The notes under the pieces: generated by a model | What the model saw: the letters and a program-made list of their open reading frames with translations, nothing else | Told to the model about the DNA's origin: nothing | The model's database searches: none | Part shown: piece after piece, positions 33,870 through 44,487 of the stretch | Numbering within the stretch: the first letter of the stretch is position 1 | How the letters are laid out: each line of letters opens with the position of its first letter | DNA from: Phocoena phocoena | Lineage: Eukaryota; Chordata; Mammalia; Artiodactyla; Phocoenidae | Reading direction: 5' to 3' | DNA: 64,000 nt | Assembly: GCF_963924675.1 (NCBI RefSeq) | Contig: NC_089226.1 | Span: 55,180,205 to 55,244,204, forward strand | Position numbers and translations under genes: made by a program

Positions 33870-34080
33870 AACAGTTTAGATTAGAATTAATTTACTGGGT
33901 TATGATCTTGGGTTAAGTTACTTAACCCCTCTGTACCTCAGTTTCCTCACCAATAAAATGGGGGGATAACAGTAGTCTATCTCAAAGGGTTGTTAGAGGT
34001 TTAAAAGAGAGGGTGCTTAGAACAGTATCTGGCACAAGGTAAGTACTTTGTGAGCATTTATTAAACACATTTTCATAACA
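33870..34080 (+). repeat. MIR SINE, sense
   Basis: 'gggttaagttacttaacccc', 'gtacctcagtttcctcacca', 'gggttgttagaggtttaaaa' and 'agtatctggcacaaggtaag' follow MIR order. Confidence 0.8.
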
Positions 34081-34849
34081 CTGATTCTTACTATATGTCA
34101 GGCACTATTCTAGATACTGGGGATATGGATAGTACGGGTAGGCATATGACTTGCTCTCAAGGAGCTCAGGGCCTCAGATACACAAAGAAAGTTACTATGC
34201 TGTCTGCTACATGCCATTAAAGGCATGGAAGTATTATAAGATTACAGCATTGTGAAGGCTCAGGGAAACTTAAGAAATATTAGTTTAATGAACAAATGAA
34301 AAGGACATTTGAGCTGGGCTTTGTAGAATGAATAGGTGTTGGCCAGTGAGATAAAGAGAGAAGGGCTAGATACATGAAGAAATGTGTGTTCAAAGAACAT
34401 TAAGTATCATTTCAGTGTGGCTGGAACAAAAGATATACCATGTGAGATGAAGCTAGAAAGGCTGGTGTAAGCACCAAGGTTGTACAGTGCCAAGTTAAGG
34501 AGTTTAGATTTTATCCTGAAAGCAACAAAACCCTTTCAGAGTATTTAAACAGGGGAAGACATCAGATCTCTGATTTTAAAAGGACGTTCTGGTCACCAGT
34601 AGGAATGGGTTGAATCTGGAGAGACTGAAAGCTGCTCCATTTGTCTAGGTGATGGTAGTGAGTGAAGAGAAGGGCAAGGACTTGAGAAATAGTTAGGACT
34701 TGGTGACCAATTTGATAAGAGTGTTGAGAGAGGAAGAATGGGGGGCTATGTTCAGGTTTCTGGGTCAGTGGACTGCTGGATGGCAGTCCGTTCTCTAAGA
34801 CCAGAAAGTAACGTGAGTTGCAAGCTTGGGGGAAAAACGTAGTAGGAAT
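34081..34849. other. No gene seen; old L2-like material
   Basis: 'tgtcaggcactattctagat', 'ctggggatatggatagtacg' and 'aaggagctcagggcctcaga' near 34,098-34,180, and the long purine-rich run to 34,840, resemble L2-type sequence. A 98-codon minus-strand frame has no domain. Confidence 0.4.
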
Positions 34850-35050
34850 AGCCAACATTTCAAAGGGCTTAATACATGCTAAATTGCACTTGCTATTATT
34901 ATGGTAAAACTGAGGCTTAAAGAGATCAAGTTAAGACACACTCATATAGAGAAATTGTGGCTTAGAAATGTTAAGGTCCTGTCACTAACATTTGTATAGC
35001 TGGAATTTGAAGCAAAGCAATCTGATTCCAAACCCTTCGTCACTAATGTT
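34850..35050 (-). repeat. MIR fragment, antisense
   Basis: 'gccaacatttcaaagggctt', 'ggtaaaactgaggcttaaag' and 'ctggaatttgaagcaaagca' with 'ctgattccaaacccttcgtc' follow antisense MIR order. Confidence 0.65.
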
Positions 35051-35379
35051 TCAGTTTGGGTCATGTGGAATTTGAGGTACAGTGGGGTATGGAAGCACTG
35101 CATTGGAAAATAGAAGAGGCACTGGGAAATACAGAACCCAAGCTCAGGAAAAAGCTTTGCGTTGAATGTAGCCTTCAGGTAGGAGAAAAGCGGGAAAAGA
35201 AGCCCATTCTTCTCTGTCTGTAACAGCAGTTGAAACCTCCATTATCATTTCTTTACCCCCTTACCCCCTCCAAAAAAAAAGAAACAGTATAATAAATGTC
35301 TGGCTCTGAGGTCCCAGGAGATGGGGTAGTTTCCAATTCAGCGCTTGGCAAAGAGCTAGCAGATGCCGTGGTGCTTTAT
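35051..35379. other. Upstream flank of the CpG island
   Basis: No named repeat. Composition shifts from AT-rich to GC-rich through this stretch. It includes an A-run (35,272-35,280) and a TATA-like 'ctttataacc' at about 35,374. Confidence 0.4.
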
Positions 35380-35525
35380 AACCTGAAGAGGACCATAAGA
35401 CTGGGGGGTGAGCCATCTTCTTCGACACACCACTAACGCCCCCAGAAACCGTCCCAAAGCCTTCCCGCGTCCAAGGAGCCTGCCCCTGTATAGTGTGCGG
35501 GGCTCGAGGTGAGACGCGGGCGCAA

Positions 35526-35533
35526 TGACGTCA
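35526..35533. promoter_or_regulatory. cAMP-response element (first)
   Basis: Perfect palindromic 'tgacgtca', the binding site for CREB/ATF family bZIP factors, inside the CpG island and about 0.8 kb upstream of the proposed splice donor. Confidence 0.75.
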
Positions 35534-35577
35534 CGCGGCGGCCGGGTGATTCCCCAGCCTCTTGCGTCATGCACCGA

Positions 35578-35585
35578 TGACGTCA
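35578..35585. promoter_or_regulatory. cAMP-response element (second)
   Basis: A second perfect 'tgacgtca', 52 bp from the first (start to start), close to five helical turns, so both sites would face the same side of the DNA. Confidence 0.75.
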
Positions 35586-36149
35586 TTCGAGGAGCTTGCT
35601 CCACGCCCCCCCTCCACCCCGGTTGGCCTCGCTCACGTAGGTCTGTCCAGCCCTCCCCGCCCCCTCCCACCTGCGGGAGGCGGGCCGAGCCGGGCAACGC
35701 CGGCGCCTAAGCCTCGCGGGGGAAAGGGCGGGGGCCGGTGGGCGAGGCGGTCGGCCAGGGGGCCGGCGTACAATAGCTTGGCTTAGGTTGGGGAGACGGC
35801 CCTGCAGCGGCTGCAGCTGCATCTAGAGTCCAAGGTGTCGGCAGCACCGTAGACGCCCCCTCACGGTTCCCCCCTCCCCCTCTAATCGTCTGTCGCGCCT
35901 ACCCGCCCCCTCCCTCCCCGGCTCTGCTGTCCTACTCCACAGACGCTTTCCCTCAGACTCTTATCCCCTCTTTCAAGGAGCCCCGCGCTCGCGAGAGCCC
36001 CTCAAAGAACTCTCTGTCTCCCCACCTCCTCCCCCAGAGGCCACCCGAGCTCCTCACATCTCTGACCCTGGGGGCACGCATCCCCTCAGACAAGTCGCCT
36101 AGCTCCCTCCGCCTCCCCCCCATCCGACTCCCCCCACGGTCGCTGACCA

Positions 36150-36365
36150 CCCCCCACCCCCGCCCGGTCCTGAGGGACTCCCCGGCGCGAGCGGGGTGGG
36201 GAGGCGCCGAGAGAGCAGCGGCGGCGGCGGCGGCGACGGCGGCGGCGGCGGGAGGGAGAAAGTGAAGCGTCCCCTCGTGCACTCGCGCGCTCACTCCCGG
36301 GCTCGGCCGCCGCCTCCGAGCAGGAGAAGGAGGAGGAGCCGAGTCGAGCCGAACGTGCGCGGAAG
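36150..36365 (+). other. Proposed non-coding first exon (5' UTR) of an unidentified gene
   Basis: The 3' border is a consensus donor 'aag|gtgag' with GT at 36,366-36,367. The last 150 bases upstream of the donor contain no ATG, so the exon would be purely 5' UTR with the start codon in a later exon. The 5' border is a guess: no initiator or TATA box fixes it, and CpG island promoters usually start at several positions. It includes the GGC run. I do not recognise the gene, and the intron continues to the window end. Confidence 0.6.
36217..36250 (+). repeat. (GGC)n triplet run with one interruption
   Basis: About eleven GGC units with a single GAC interruption near 36,235. It is placed inside the proposed 5' UTR and could be length-variable. 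Confidence 0.85.
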
Positions 36366-36720
36366 GTGAGAGCCGGCCTCCCGCCCGGTACCCCTGGCTG
36401 TGGGGCTGGGGCGGCGCGGGGTGGGGCGCTGGGGCCCATTCATTCTCCGCGGTGGGGCCGGTTGGACGGGGGCGCCAGGTGAGGCGAGGCGGGGGCGGCC
36501 CCTGCGAGGCTGGCCGCTTCTGTCGGACCAACAAAGGCCCCCTGTGTACTAACCGGCGCAGCCGCCGGTCTCGGACGCCTGGGGCCCTGAGGGGCCCGGG
36601 GGAGGACAGGGGCAGGGGAGGGGACGGGAGATCCGACAGGTCCGGCCCCGGGAGCGACTCCCTCCCGAACTTTGTGGTCCTCCGATCCTAACCCTGGCCC
36701 GCGACGGGAAAGCCTAGCAA

Positions 36721-37290
36721 GGCGGCGTCAGATTCATTGTGCACGAAAAAATCACCCCTGTCCAGGCCGTGGTGGGGAATCACCTATAGAGTTGAACTCC
36801 TTGAAAAATACGAGTGGATAGTGCTTGACTTGTGCTGCCCCTCCCCCACCCCGGGAATACTCTGTAACATGTGGAGTTAAAAACAAACGGGGAAAGGAGA
36901 ATTGGAGTTACTTTATGTTCATTATTCCATTTCAAAAGACGTGATTATTATAGTCTTTACTGTATTGAATATTTTCACAGCAAACATTACCGGGAGTGTT
37001 TTGGAAGAATACTTGGGAAGTTTTGGGTGTTTGTGGGTGTTGGGAGCAAAGTGCTTGTTGTTTGTTAAGCCCTTTGGGTAACTGTCTTATGCTCCCCCCC
37101 GCCCCCCCGAACTGTGAAAGGTGAAGGGAAGGGTTAGTACTATGGTTACCAATAAAAATTCGAATCCACTAGTCTAGCCTTTATTTTAAGAGCTGTTCCT
37201 GAGAAAAATCTTTAATTTTGCCTACTGTGTCTTTGGGTTCTCTCTCTCAACTTTATCAGGAGAAAACAGGAGTCAACAGTACACAGATGC
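36721..37290. other. No repeat or gene seen; island shore
   Basis: Composition falls from GC-rich to AT-rich. No named repeat; a 65-codon chance frame (36,871-37,068) has no domain. A poly-C patch lies at about 37,096-37,110. Confidence 0.4.
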
Positions 37291-38640
37291 CTCCTCATTG
37301 GTCTTACCTTATGACTTCATCTACTTCCTGTGTGACCTTGAGCAGGTGACTTCCAGTCTTAAAGTTCCAGGAGTTTGCTCTTGTGCCCTAGAAACAGGCA
37401 GATGTCTACCACCTACTTAGTTTTCAAGACTCTACTGAAGTATCCCCCCACCCCACTACCCCTAGTGTGAAGTCTTTGCTGGCATCTGCCCCCATACTCC
37501 TCTCAGGCAAAACTTTCTCACTGGGTCCCTCAGAGGCCTGGTAGGATTTCTACCACAGCACTTGTAACATTTTTTTGTTCCTATTTGGGAAATCCCAAAT
37601 CAGGTGTATATGAAATCCACCTCACCTCAACTAGAAACTCTGCTTCTCAGAAGGGGTTTTGGAATGATGGACCCTGAAACATTCGCTGAAGCTTACCTAC
37701 ATTAGCTCATGGGTCTATCTGGTAAATTTGCTTATTCAGTCATTCATTTACCCGACGTTACTGGAGTCTGGAGAGCTGTGTTTCAGGTCTCCTGCTAGGG
37801 CTATGGGGATTTAGAATCTATTAAGACACTCCCTGTCTTCAAAGAGCTCAAAGTCTAGCGGGTGAGGTGGACATGTAAACAATGAAGGCTTTCCCTAGTC
37901 TGTACTCCAGTTGTACAGGGAGTAGTGTGCAATAATTGAGGCTGCTGGACCTGTTTTTCAGGTCTTGTCCTGGCCAAAGTGAGTCCTTCAGGGAAGGTGG
38001 TGACCTGCTTCTCATCTATGAAATAGCACTTGACAAAGAGCTTGTTCAGTTCGATTCAGTATACATTTACTAAGCACATGTTTTGAGGCCCTGTGCTAGG
38101 TTTGGAGGAAGGAGTGCTTTCTAAAAGGAGGGCACTGTGTATCCAGAGAGATCTTTGTAAAACAAAACCCAGTGATTTATCCCCACCCCGACTAGTCATT
38201 GCCTAAAGATAAAATTTTATACACTTTGACATGAGTAAGAAGCTCTCAGAGATTAGAATACTGCCAGCCTTTGCAGCCTCACTTTCTATAACTCCCTTGC
38301 CACTCTCTTCTCATCTCTGCTTTTGCATGTGCTGTTCTTTCTGCCTGGAATGCCACCCTGTACCTGCCTGTGGAGAAGTGCTTGTTGGACCTCTGGGAAG
38401 CAGTCCCTTAGTTTCTCCTCCTATTACCTCCATAGAATGAGTTGCTCTTCCACCCTCTGGCTCATGTACAGACCACTCTTAGAGGTCTCTATAGCTCTCT
38501 ATTGCAAATATTTGAGTTTGTGCCTGTCTTTTCCATGAACCTGTGAATTTCTTGAGGGCAGGATCTGTTTAGTTCTAGTGCCTAGCAAAGCTTCTGGCAG
38601 TGAATAAGTGTTTGAAATGAATGTATGAATAAAGAAGCAA
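37291..38640 (+). repeat. L2-type LINE remains, sense
   Basis: 'caagactctactgaagtatc' near 37,425, 'gggtccctcagaggcctggt' near 37,524, 'gcttttgcatgtgctgttct' to 'ctgcctggaatgccaccctg' at about 38,318-38,360, and 'cttgagggcaggatctgttt' at about 38,551 are L2 3' landmarks. At least two L2 pieces appear. 'ctccctgtcttcaaagagct' near 37,830 belongs to another old LINE-type phrase. Confidence 0.6.
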
Positions 38641-38689
38641 GTCAAGACCCATGAGTTAGAGGTTACCTAATTCTTTGGGTTAGAATAAT

Positions 38690-38880
38690 TAGCTCCAAGT
38701 GTGGTCTCTGCACCAGCAGCATCAATACAATCTGGAAATTTGTTAGAATTGCAAGTTGTTTGTCCCATTCCAGACCTACAAACGAAGAACTGTAGGGCTG
38801 GGGACTCCAAATATTTGCTTTAACATGTCCTCCAGGTGATTCTGATACTTGCTAAAGTTTGAGAATCACTGGGTTAAAAG
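38690..38880 (+). repeat. MER5A-like hAT DNA transposon remnant
   Basis: 'tgtggtctctgcaccagcag', 'ggaaatttgttagaattgca', 'ctccaggtgattctgatact' and 'agtttgagaatcactggg' match MER5A order. It is non-autonomous and non-coding. Confidence 0.8.
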
Positions 38881-38966
38881 ATCTGCTTTTGGTAAGACCA
38901 GCTCCTTGCCACCTCCCCTCCTCCCCTCTCCCTCCTTTTTCTTCCAGGGTACAAACTGCCTGACAT

Positions 38967-39030
38967 TCCATTCCATCTATTCCATTCTGTTCCATTCCAT
39001 TCCATCCTATCCTATTATACTCCATTCCAT
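38967..39030. repeat. (ATTCC)n pentamer repeat
   Basis: Imperfect tandem 'attcc' units with some 'atcct' and 'attct' variants, making chance frames on both strands. Confidence 0.9.
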
Positions 39031-39059
39031 TCCATATCATCTATTTTTGCCACTTGATT

Positions 39060-40084
39060 GAAAGCTTCCTGAAAGCAGAGAATTTTGTTTTATTTACTGC
39101 TTTAATCCCAAGGCCTAGAATAGTGACTGTATATAGCAGGCACTCAAATATTTGTTGAATGAATAATATAAAAATGATTTAATCCCATTTATTGCCAGCT
39201 GCTACGTTGGGGGTTTATTCAAGAATAGTTCTCAGTAGGAAGAGGAACCACACTCCAATATGCAAAGCCAAGTGGATTCTAACATTTTGGGGGATTTATT
39301 TTAGATTGAGCTTTTCTTCCCTTTTACATCTGTCTTTCTCCACCGAAGCCTGGAGGATTTTTTTTTTTTTTTTCTTTCAGCCAGGACCTTAAAATTGCTC
39401 TTAAAATATCCTAGGCCAGGATTGTTTCTTGGGAACTTGCAAGTGGTTTTGCAAGTTTAAATAAGCACCCTAATTTTGAACCTTTTAACTTGAAACTATC
39501 TCTTCCTGATCTCCTGTGGTTTTTGTCTTTCTCTAGTGATGCTTAAAGCCATACAAGGGCCTGTTTGACTCCACACAAAGGTTTCTCTTCCTTGTGAAGC
39601 TCTTAAAATGTTTTGTTTCTTTCACTTTCTTATTAGCCCTAAGATACCATATCCAGTTTTCTCCTTTCCTAACTTCCCTCTGGGAGATTGGCTTCATTTG
39701 TTGATTCATTTATTTGTAAACACTTGTTGAGTCCTTCTCTACCATATGCCAAGTCCCATGCTTGGACAGGATGTTCAGATATCCATAGGATGTGGTTCAA
39801 GTCCTTAAGGAGTTAAAGATACTAAAACATGATGTGATAAGTGTGGAAATGAAGAAATTAAATAGAGGGATAAAGTGATGCATACTCATAAAGATGGGAC
39901 AGAGCTTTCTAATTTTTTGCTCAGTTTTGGAATCGTTTATCAAACAAGCATCATTTTGATAAGCAGACTTCAAAATCTTTTAATTAAGAGGTTGATGGCT
40001 TTATTGGGGAAAACTAAAACAAAAATCAAGGTAGAATCAGCAGTTGCTAATTTGAGATAATTCTCAATTCTGTTAATGAATTTT
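39060..40084. other. No gene seen; partly L2-like
   Basis: 'gcctagaatagtgactgtat' and 'caaatatttgttgaatgaat' at about 39,113-39,166 are an L2 3' end. A long T-run ending 'ctttcag' at 39,356-39,380 looks like a splice acceptor but has no supporting exon. The rest is unassigned. Confidence 0.4.
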
Positions 40085-40100
40085 CCTTTCCCCCCTTTTT

Positions 40101-40394
40101 TTTTTTTTTTTAATTAATTAATTAATTTATTTTTACTGTGTTGGGTCTTCATTTCTGTGCGAGGGCTTTCTCTGGTTGCAGAGAGCGGGGGCTACTCTTC
40201 TTCGCAGTGCGCGGGCCTCTCACTGTCGCGGCCTCTCTTGTTGCGGAGCACAGGCTCCAGACGCGCAGGCTCAGTAGCTGTGGCTCATGGGCCCAGTTGC
40301 TCCGTGGCATGTGGGATCTTCCCAGACCAGGGCTCGAACCCGTGTCCCCTGCATTGGCAGGCAGATTCTCAACCACTGCGCCATGAGGGAAGCC
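40101..40394 (-). mobile_element. CHR-type SINE, form intermediate between long and short, antisense
   Basis: Perfect 16-bp duplication 'cctttccccccttttt' (40,085-40,100 and 40,395-40,410). The tail side keeps the long-form segment ('gggtcttcatttctgtgcga', 'ggttgcagagagcgggggct') but the rest reads like the short form ('gcgcgggcctctcactgtcg', 'ggctccagacgcgcaggctc') and lacks the repeated middle units. Confidence 0.92.
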
Positions 40395-40559
40395 CCTTTC
40401 CCCCCTTTTTATCTTTCTAAATCATGACTAGAAAGTAGGGAAAAAACTTTGTTTTTTTTTAAATAGTAAAGAGAGAAGTTTAAGTTTATCAAAAAGAATA
40501 TGCTGTTTCATTTTAATTCCTAAGGCCTAATGTTATAATTTGGGGTGGGGTGGGTAATA

Positions 40560-40760
40560 AAACCCAGAGAAAGTCAGGAGACCTTAATTTAGTCTCTATA
40601 TTACTGCATGACCTTATGGAAGTAATTTTATCTTTGTGCCTTTTGTCCTAACTGTAAAATAGGGTTAGTAACAGTTGCTTTGACTAGCTTACAGCTATGA
40701 AGCAACTGAAAAAACATTGAATGTAAAGAAACTTTTCAAAAGTATAATTTGTTAGCTGGT
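40560..40760 (+). repeat. MIR fragment, sense
   Basis: 'tattactgcatgaccttatg', 'ctaactgtaaaatagggtta' and 'gctatgaagcaactgaaaaa' give a diverged sense MIR. Confidence 0.55.
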
Positions 40761-40779
40761 TGTTAGGTGGTGGTAAACT

Positions 40780-40995
40780 TATTAACAGCCACTTACATTA
40801 TTGAACAACTGTTATGTACCAGATACTATGGGAGATATTTTTTCCAATCTTCAAAATAAGCATGTAAGAAGATTGCTCGTATCTCTATATCATGGATAAG
40901 GAAGTTGAAACTCAGACTGGCAAAGGGAACTCATTTAAGCTTTTGTTGAAAGTAAGTGGCAAACCTCATTTCCAGTCTGTATCCATATGATCCCA
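40780..40995 (-). repeat. MIR fragment, antisense
   Basis: 'gaacaactgttatgtaccag', 'ggataaggaagttgaaactc' and 'agtaagtggcaaacctcatt' follow antisense MIR order. Confidence 0.6.
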
Positions 40996-41214
40996 GCAGT
41001 TATGTGGCATGTTCATTACCCCAGCTGCTTTAACTTTTCTGTATGGCGGGTGTAGGAATGTTTTGTAAGTGTACTGCTGTGAGAGTTAAAATCTTTCTTC
41101 ATTTAGCCTCCTCTCTTTTTTATGTGCATAGAAATACTGGTGAAGAAAGACTTACATGGATTTACATTTATCATTCATTAGGAAAAAGAATAGCACCTTT
41201 CCCTGGTGCATTTT

Positions 41215-41415
41215 TTTTGTGTGTGGTACGCGGGCCTCTCAGTGTTGTGACCTCTCCCGTTGTGGAGCACAGGCTCCGGATGCGCAGGCTCAGTGGCCAT
41301 GGCTCACAGGCCCAGCCGCTCCGCGGCATGTGGGATCTTCCCGGACCGGGGCACGAACCTGCGTCCCCTGCATCGGCAGGCGGCCTCTCAACCACTGCGC
41401 CACCCGGGAAGCCCC
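41215..41415 (-). mobile_element. CHR-type SINE (short form), antisense
   Basis: Duplication 'tccctggtgcatttt' (41,200-41,214) against 'tccctggtgcgtttt' (41,416-41,430), one mismatch. The A-tail (T-run) is only about 8 bases and interrupted. Confidence 0.93.
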
Positions 41416-41430
41416 TCCCTGGTGCGTTTT

Positions 41431-42555
41431 GTTCAGTCTTCACAACAGCCATGTGAAAGAGCTATTTCCATTGGCTTGCGCAAAGGCGCATCATTAGCAA
41501 ATGACTAAATATTGGTTTAAAACTACATTTTTTTGAATCTAAATGTACTTTATTTTTGCCGCTATATCATATTGCCTTTTAAACTCTATCGGGCTAAACT
41601 TTGGGGCACTAGTAATGTCCTTTTAGATTGCTTTCTAATCTCTCTAACCTCTTCTCACTAAGAAATCCCAACTGAAGTCCACAGTTTGAACCCCCCCAAA
41701 ATAACTGCTGATGGTCTGCCAGATAACTCTGCAGATAACTCTGCCAGATGGTCATGATGTTGCAGACTTATAGGATAACACTTCTTTACTGAAGTTGAGG
41801 GATCAGACTTTATCCATGTTCTGAGTCACCTGTGCCTGAATATTCACTTTTCCTTTGCCAATGTAGATTTATTAACAGAATGTAATACATTTTTCTGCTT
41901 TAGTGTTGAGCTTTATCTCTCATAAATAACTTCCTCCACTCTCCCATCTAGTCTTTGAGATGGGAGAAATCTTCTATGTGCCAGGATCCTCCAGATTATC
42001 CCCTCTTTAGGAATAGTGTAGTAACAAGTCAAGGAAGAACCAGAGGTTCATTGATCCCTCATAAATATGATTTTGTTTGGTATTGATTAATTCTCTAAAA
42101 TTTATCTAAGTCTTAATTATAAAAAGTCCATTATGTTTTGGCTCTTATTCATGGAGTCAGGGTGTGGTAATTTGCATGCAGCTTTGGGAAATTCATTCTT
42201 GTTTATGGGGCTTTCTTCTTCCACTTTTCTACTTCCAGTTCTCTCCAATGTCCCTTTCCCTTTCAGACTGTGTAAGTACTAACTGAGGCTGCAAGGACAT
42301 TTTTCTCCTTTATAGAATCTGCCTTTTGAATCTTTTGGGGTGATAAATGACAGTGACAGTATATGTGTGGCCTCCACCCTCATCTGCCTGCCTATATCTT
42401 GAAGGCCTAGCTTTCCTTATTCTCTCTTTCCCTGATTTGCACAAAGGGATGGATGGCTTTCTCATTTGAATCCTTGCCTCATAGTACTTTGTATATTATG
42501 GCAATATTATTTATCATTTTTCTTGGGAAGGAGAGAGATGTAGAAGGAAGAGCAG
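41431..42555. other. No gene seen; unassigned sequence
   Basis: No named repeat and no frame with recognisable content. 'cagataactctgcagataac' near 41,720 is a small local tandem duplication. Confidence 0.35.
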
Positions 42556-42725
42556 TAAACTTGAAGTTAGGCAAAGACCTACTTGGACACTTACCTTATT
42601 TAAATCTCTGTTTCTTCATTTGGAAAATAAAAATAATACCTAACTCACAGGGTTGTTGTGAAGATTAAATGAATAACAAGTGAAAATGAATTGTAAGATG
42701 TTAAGTTATATAGATGTTAGGTACA
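42556..42725 (+). repeat. MIR fragment, sense
   Basis: 'ctctgtttcttcatttggaa', 'ataatacctaactcacaggg' and 'ttgttgtgaagattaaatga' follow sense MIR order. Confidence 0.75.
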
Positions 42726-42744
42726 ATTGTTGTAATTTTATGAC

Positions 42745-42930
42745 TGCAGTTCTGTATAGCAGTGGTTTTTAATTTTGGCTATGGGTTTGAACTACTTGTG
42801 AAGATGTGAAAAAAAATACAGTTGCCTGGGCTCTATCTCAGGTCTACTTAATCAAAATCTCTTGGAATCTCTATTCTTGAAAAGTTATAGATGATTCTGT
42901 TATGCAGCCAAGTTTGAAAAGTACTGCCTT
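42745..42930 (+). repeat. MER5A-like hAT DNA transposon remnant
   Basis: 'gcagtggtttttaattttgg', 'cagttgcctgggctctatct', 'gatgattctgttatgcagcc' and 'gtttgaaaagtactgcc' are in MER5A order. Confidence 0.75.
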
Positions 42931-43489
42931 ATAATATTTTGCATAAATGTCTTTGGTACTTATTATATGAAAACTGTTTTAATTGTCATCTAAAGTCCCT
43001 TTATTTGCTAAACACATATTAAGCCTCAGGCATTGTCATGGGCTGTGAAGAAACAGATAGATGATACCTTGTCCCTACCTTTAAGTTTATATTTGAGAAA
43101 CATGTCTGTAGACAACTGTACTATATTGAGAAAAAAAAAATGACACATGGATATATATACTGGTGCTATGTGAAGACAGAGGAAAGGCATCTAGTTCACC
43201 TGAAATAGGGGTGGTCTGGCAAGCCTTCTCAATGGAAGTGACACCTAAGTTGGATTTTGAGAGATAAGCAGGGGTTAACCAAGACAGTGGGGGAGAGGTA
43301 GAAAGAGAAGGGAGAAGGAGGACCTTTCTGAAAGAGAGAGGTATAAGGGCTAGAAGGCTTGAGAGCATGTTTGGGGAACTCTGAGTAGTTTAGTACACTT
43401 AGAGGATGGGGTGCAAGGTGGGGAGTGGTAAGAGCAGACAGGAAAGCAAGGCTCAGACGATGAATGGCCTTTTGGATAGTGTACAAAGT
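42931..43489. other. No gene seen; old LINE-type phrases
   Basis: 'tcaggcattgtcatgggctg' and 'gaaagagagaggtataaggg' belong to L2/old LINE-like, purine-rich sequence. Chance minus-strand frames (85-93 codons) show no domain. Confidence 0.35.
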
Positions 43490-43690
43490 ACTTTCACTAA
43501 TGTCATCTCACTTTACTCTTTCAGCAACTCCCTGGGTTAGCTAAGACAGGAATTATTTTATGTCCATTTTATAGAAGTGAAAACAGAGGTTAATTGAATT
43601 GCCTGAGGCTGTACAGCACAGCTATGGTTTGAGGACCAGTCCTTCTGACTCTTGAGCTTGTGCTTCTTCCAATACACTGTAGCTCTCTAA
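43490..43690 (-). repeat. MIR fragment, antisense
   Basis: 'gtccattttatagaagtgaa', 'aacagaggttaattgaattg' and 'ccttctgactcttgagcttg' follow antisense MIR order. Confidence 0.65.
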
Positions 43691-43982
43691 TACTTTTCTG
43701 GTGTTGTGAGGATCAGGTGAGCTCCATAGATAAATGCATAGCAATTCATAAGCTGTAAAGTACTTGACTCATGTTGGCTATTAGTTGGGAGTTTGGACTA
43801 AGTGATCTATAAAAGTGCTTTTAGCTCTAAGATTCTGTGGGCATTTTCTCGGATTTTCCTTAATCATTTAAATAGATTTTTTTTTCTAGGAGTTGGTAAC
43901 CAGGGTCCAGCAAGCTAAAATAGCGTCGGATAGTCACAATTCCAATTTGAATGTCTTTACTCAAACCCCCTTGTTTGTTTGT

Positions 43983-44179
43983 TTTTGCGGTATGCGGGCC
44001 TCTCACTGTTGTGGCCTCTCCCATTGCGGAGCACAGGCTCCGGACACGCAGGCTCAGCGGCCATGGCTCATGGGCCCAGCTGCTCCGTGGCATGTGGGAT
44101 CTTCCCGGACCAGGGCACGAGCCCGCGTCCCCTGCATCGGCAGGCGGACTCTCAACCACTGCGCCACCAGGGAAGACCT
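43983..44179 (-). mobile_element. CHR-type SINE (short form), antisense, member of a second pair
   Basis: Body 'gcggtatgcgggcctctcac' to head 'gcgccaccagggaagacc'. The tail side is 'ttgtttgtttgtttt' rather than a pure T-run. It abuts the tail of a long-form SINE on its right. No clear private duplication. Confidence 0.88.
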
Positions 44180-44487
44180 TTTTTACATTTTTTAAAATAA
44201 ATTGATTTATTTTATTTATTTATATTTTTGGCTGTGTTAGGTCTTCGTTGCTGCGTGTGGGCTTTCTCTAGCCGCGGCGGGTGGGGGCCACTGTTGTGGT
44301 GGTGCGTGGACTTCTCATTGCGGTGGCTTCTCGTTGAGAAGCACGGGCTTTAGGCGCGCGGGCTCAGTAGTCGTGGCGCACAGGCCAGCCACTCCACGGC
44401 ATGTGGGAACCTCCCGGGCCAGGGCTTGAACCTGTGTCCCCTGCATTGGCAGGTGTATTCTCAACCACTGCATCACCAGGGAAGTGC
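44180..44487 (-). mobile_element. CHR-type SINE (long form, shortened), antisense, member of a second pair
   Basis: Tail 'aaataaattgatttatttta' near 44,193-44,215 and head 'gcatcaccagggaagtgcc' near 44,469-44,487. The middle repeat units are reduced. A target duplication is not convincing on either side. Confidence 0.85.

Larger units (their letters stand above)
35380..36720 (+). promoter_or_regulatory. CpG island promoter
   Basis: This is the only long stretch in the window dense in undepleted CpG, which marks a germline-unmethylated promoter. It contains two perfect cAMP-response elements, several GC boxes (for example near 35,655, 35,728 and 35,900), a GGC triplet run and a splice donor. 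The transcription direction is inferred from the donor on the plus strand; no equally good donor was noticed on the minus strand, but a divergent transcript cannot be excluded. The SINE-free and L1-free state of the region fits a conserved promoter. The downstream gene is not identifiable here. Confidence 0.88.

Noticed and set aside
35953..36534. 193-codon minus-strand frame and overlapping frames in the CpG island
   Set aside because: GC-rich DNA has few stops in any frame; the peptides are Pro/Arg/Ala-rich, run through the GGC repeat and promoter, and match no family I know.
36452..36691. 79-codon plus-strand frame just after the splice donor
   Set aside because: It lies in the GC-rich start of the proposed intron and has low-complexity Gly/Arg content with no family resemblance.
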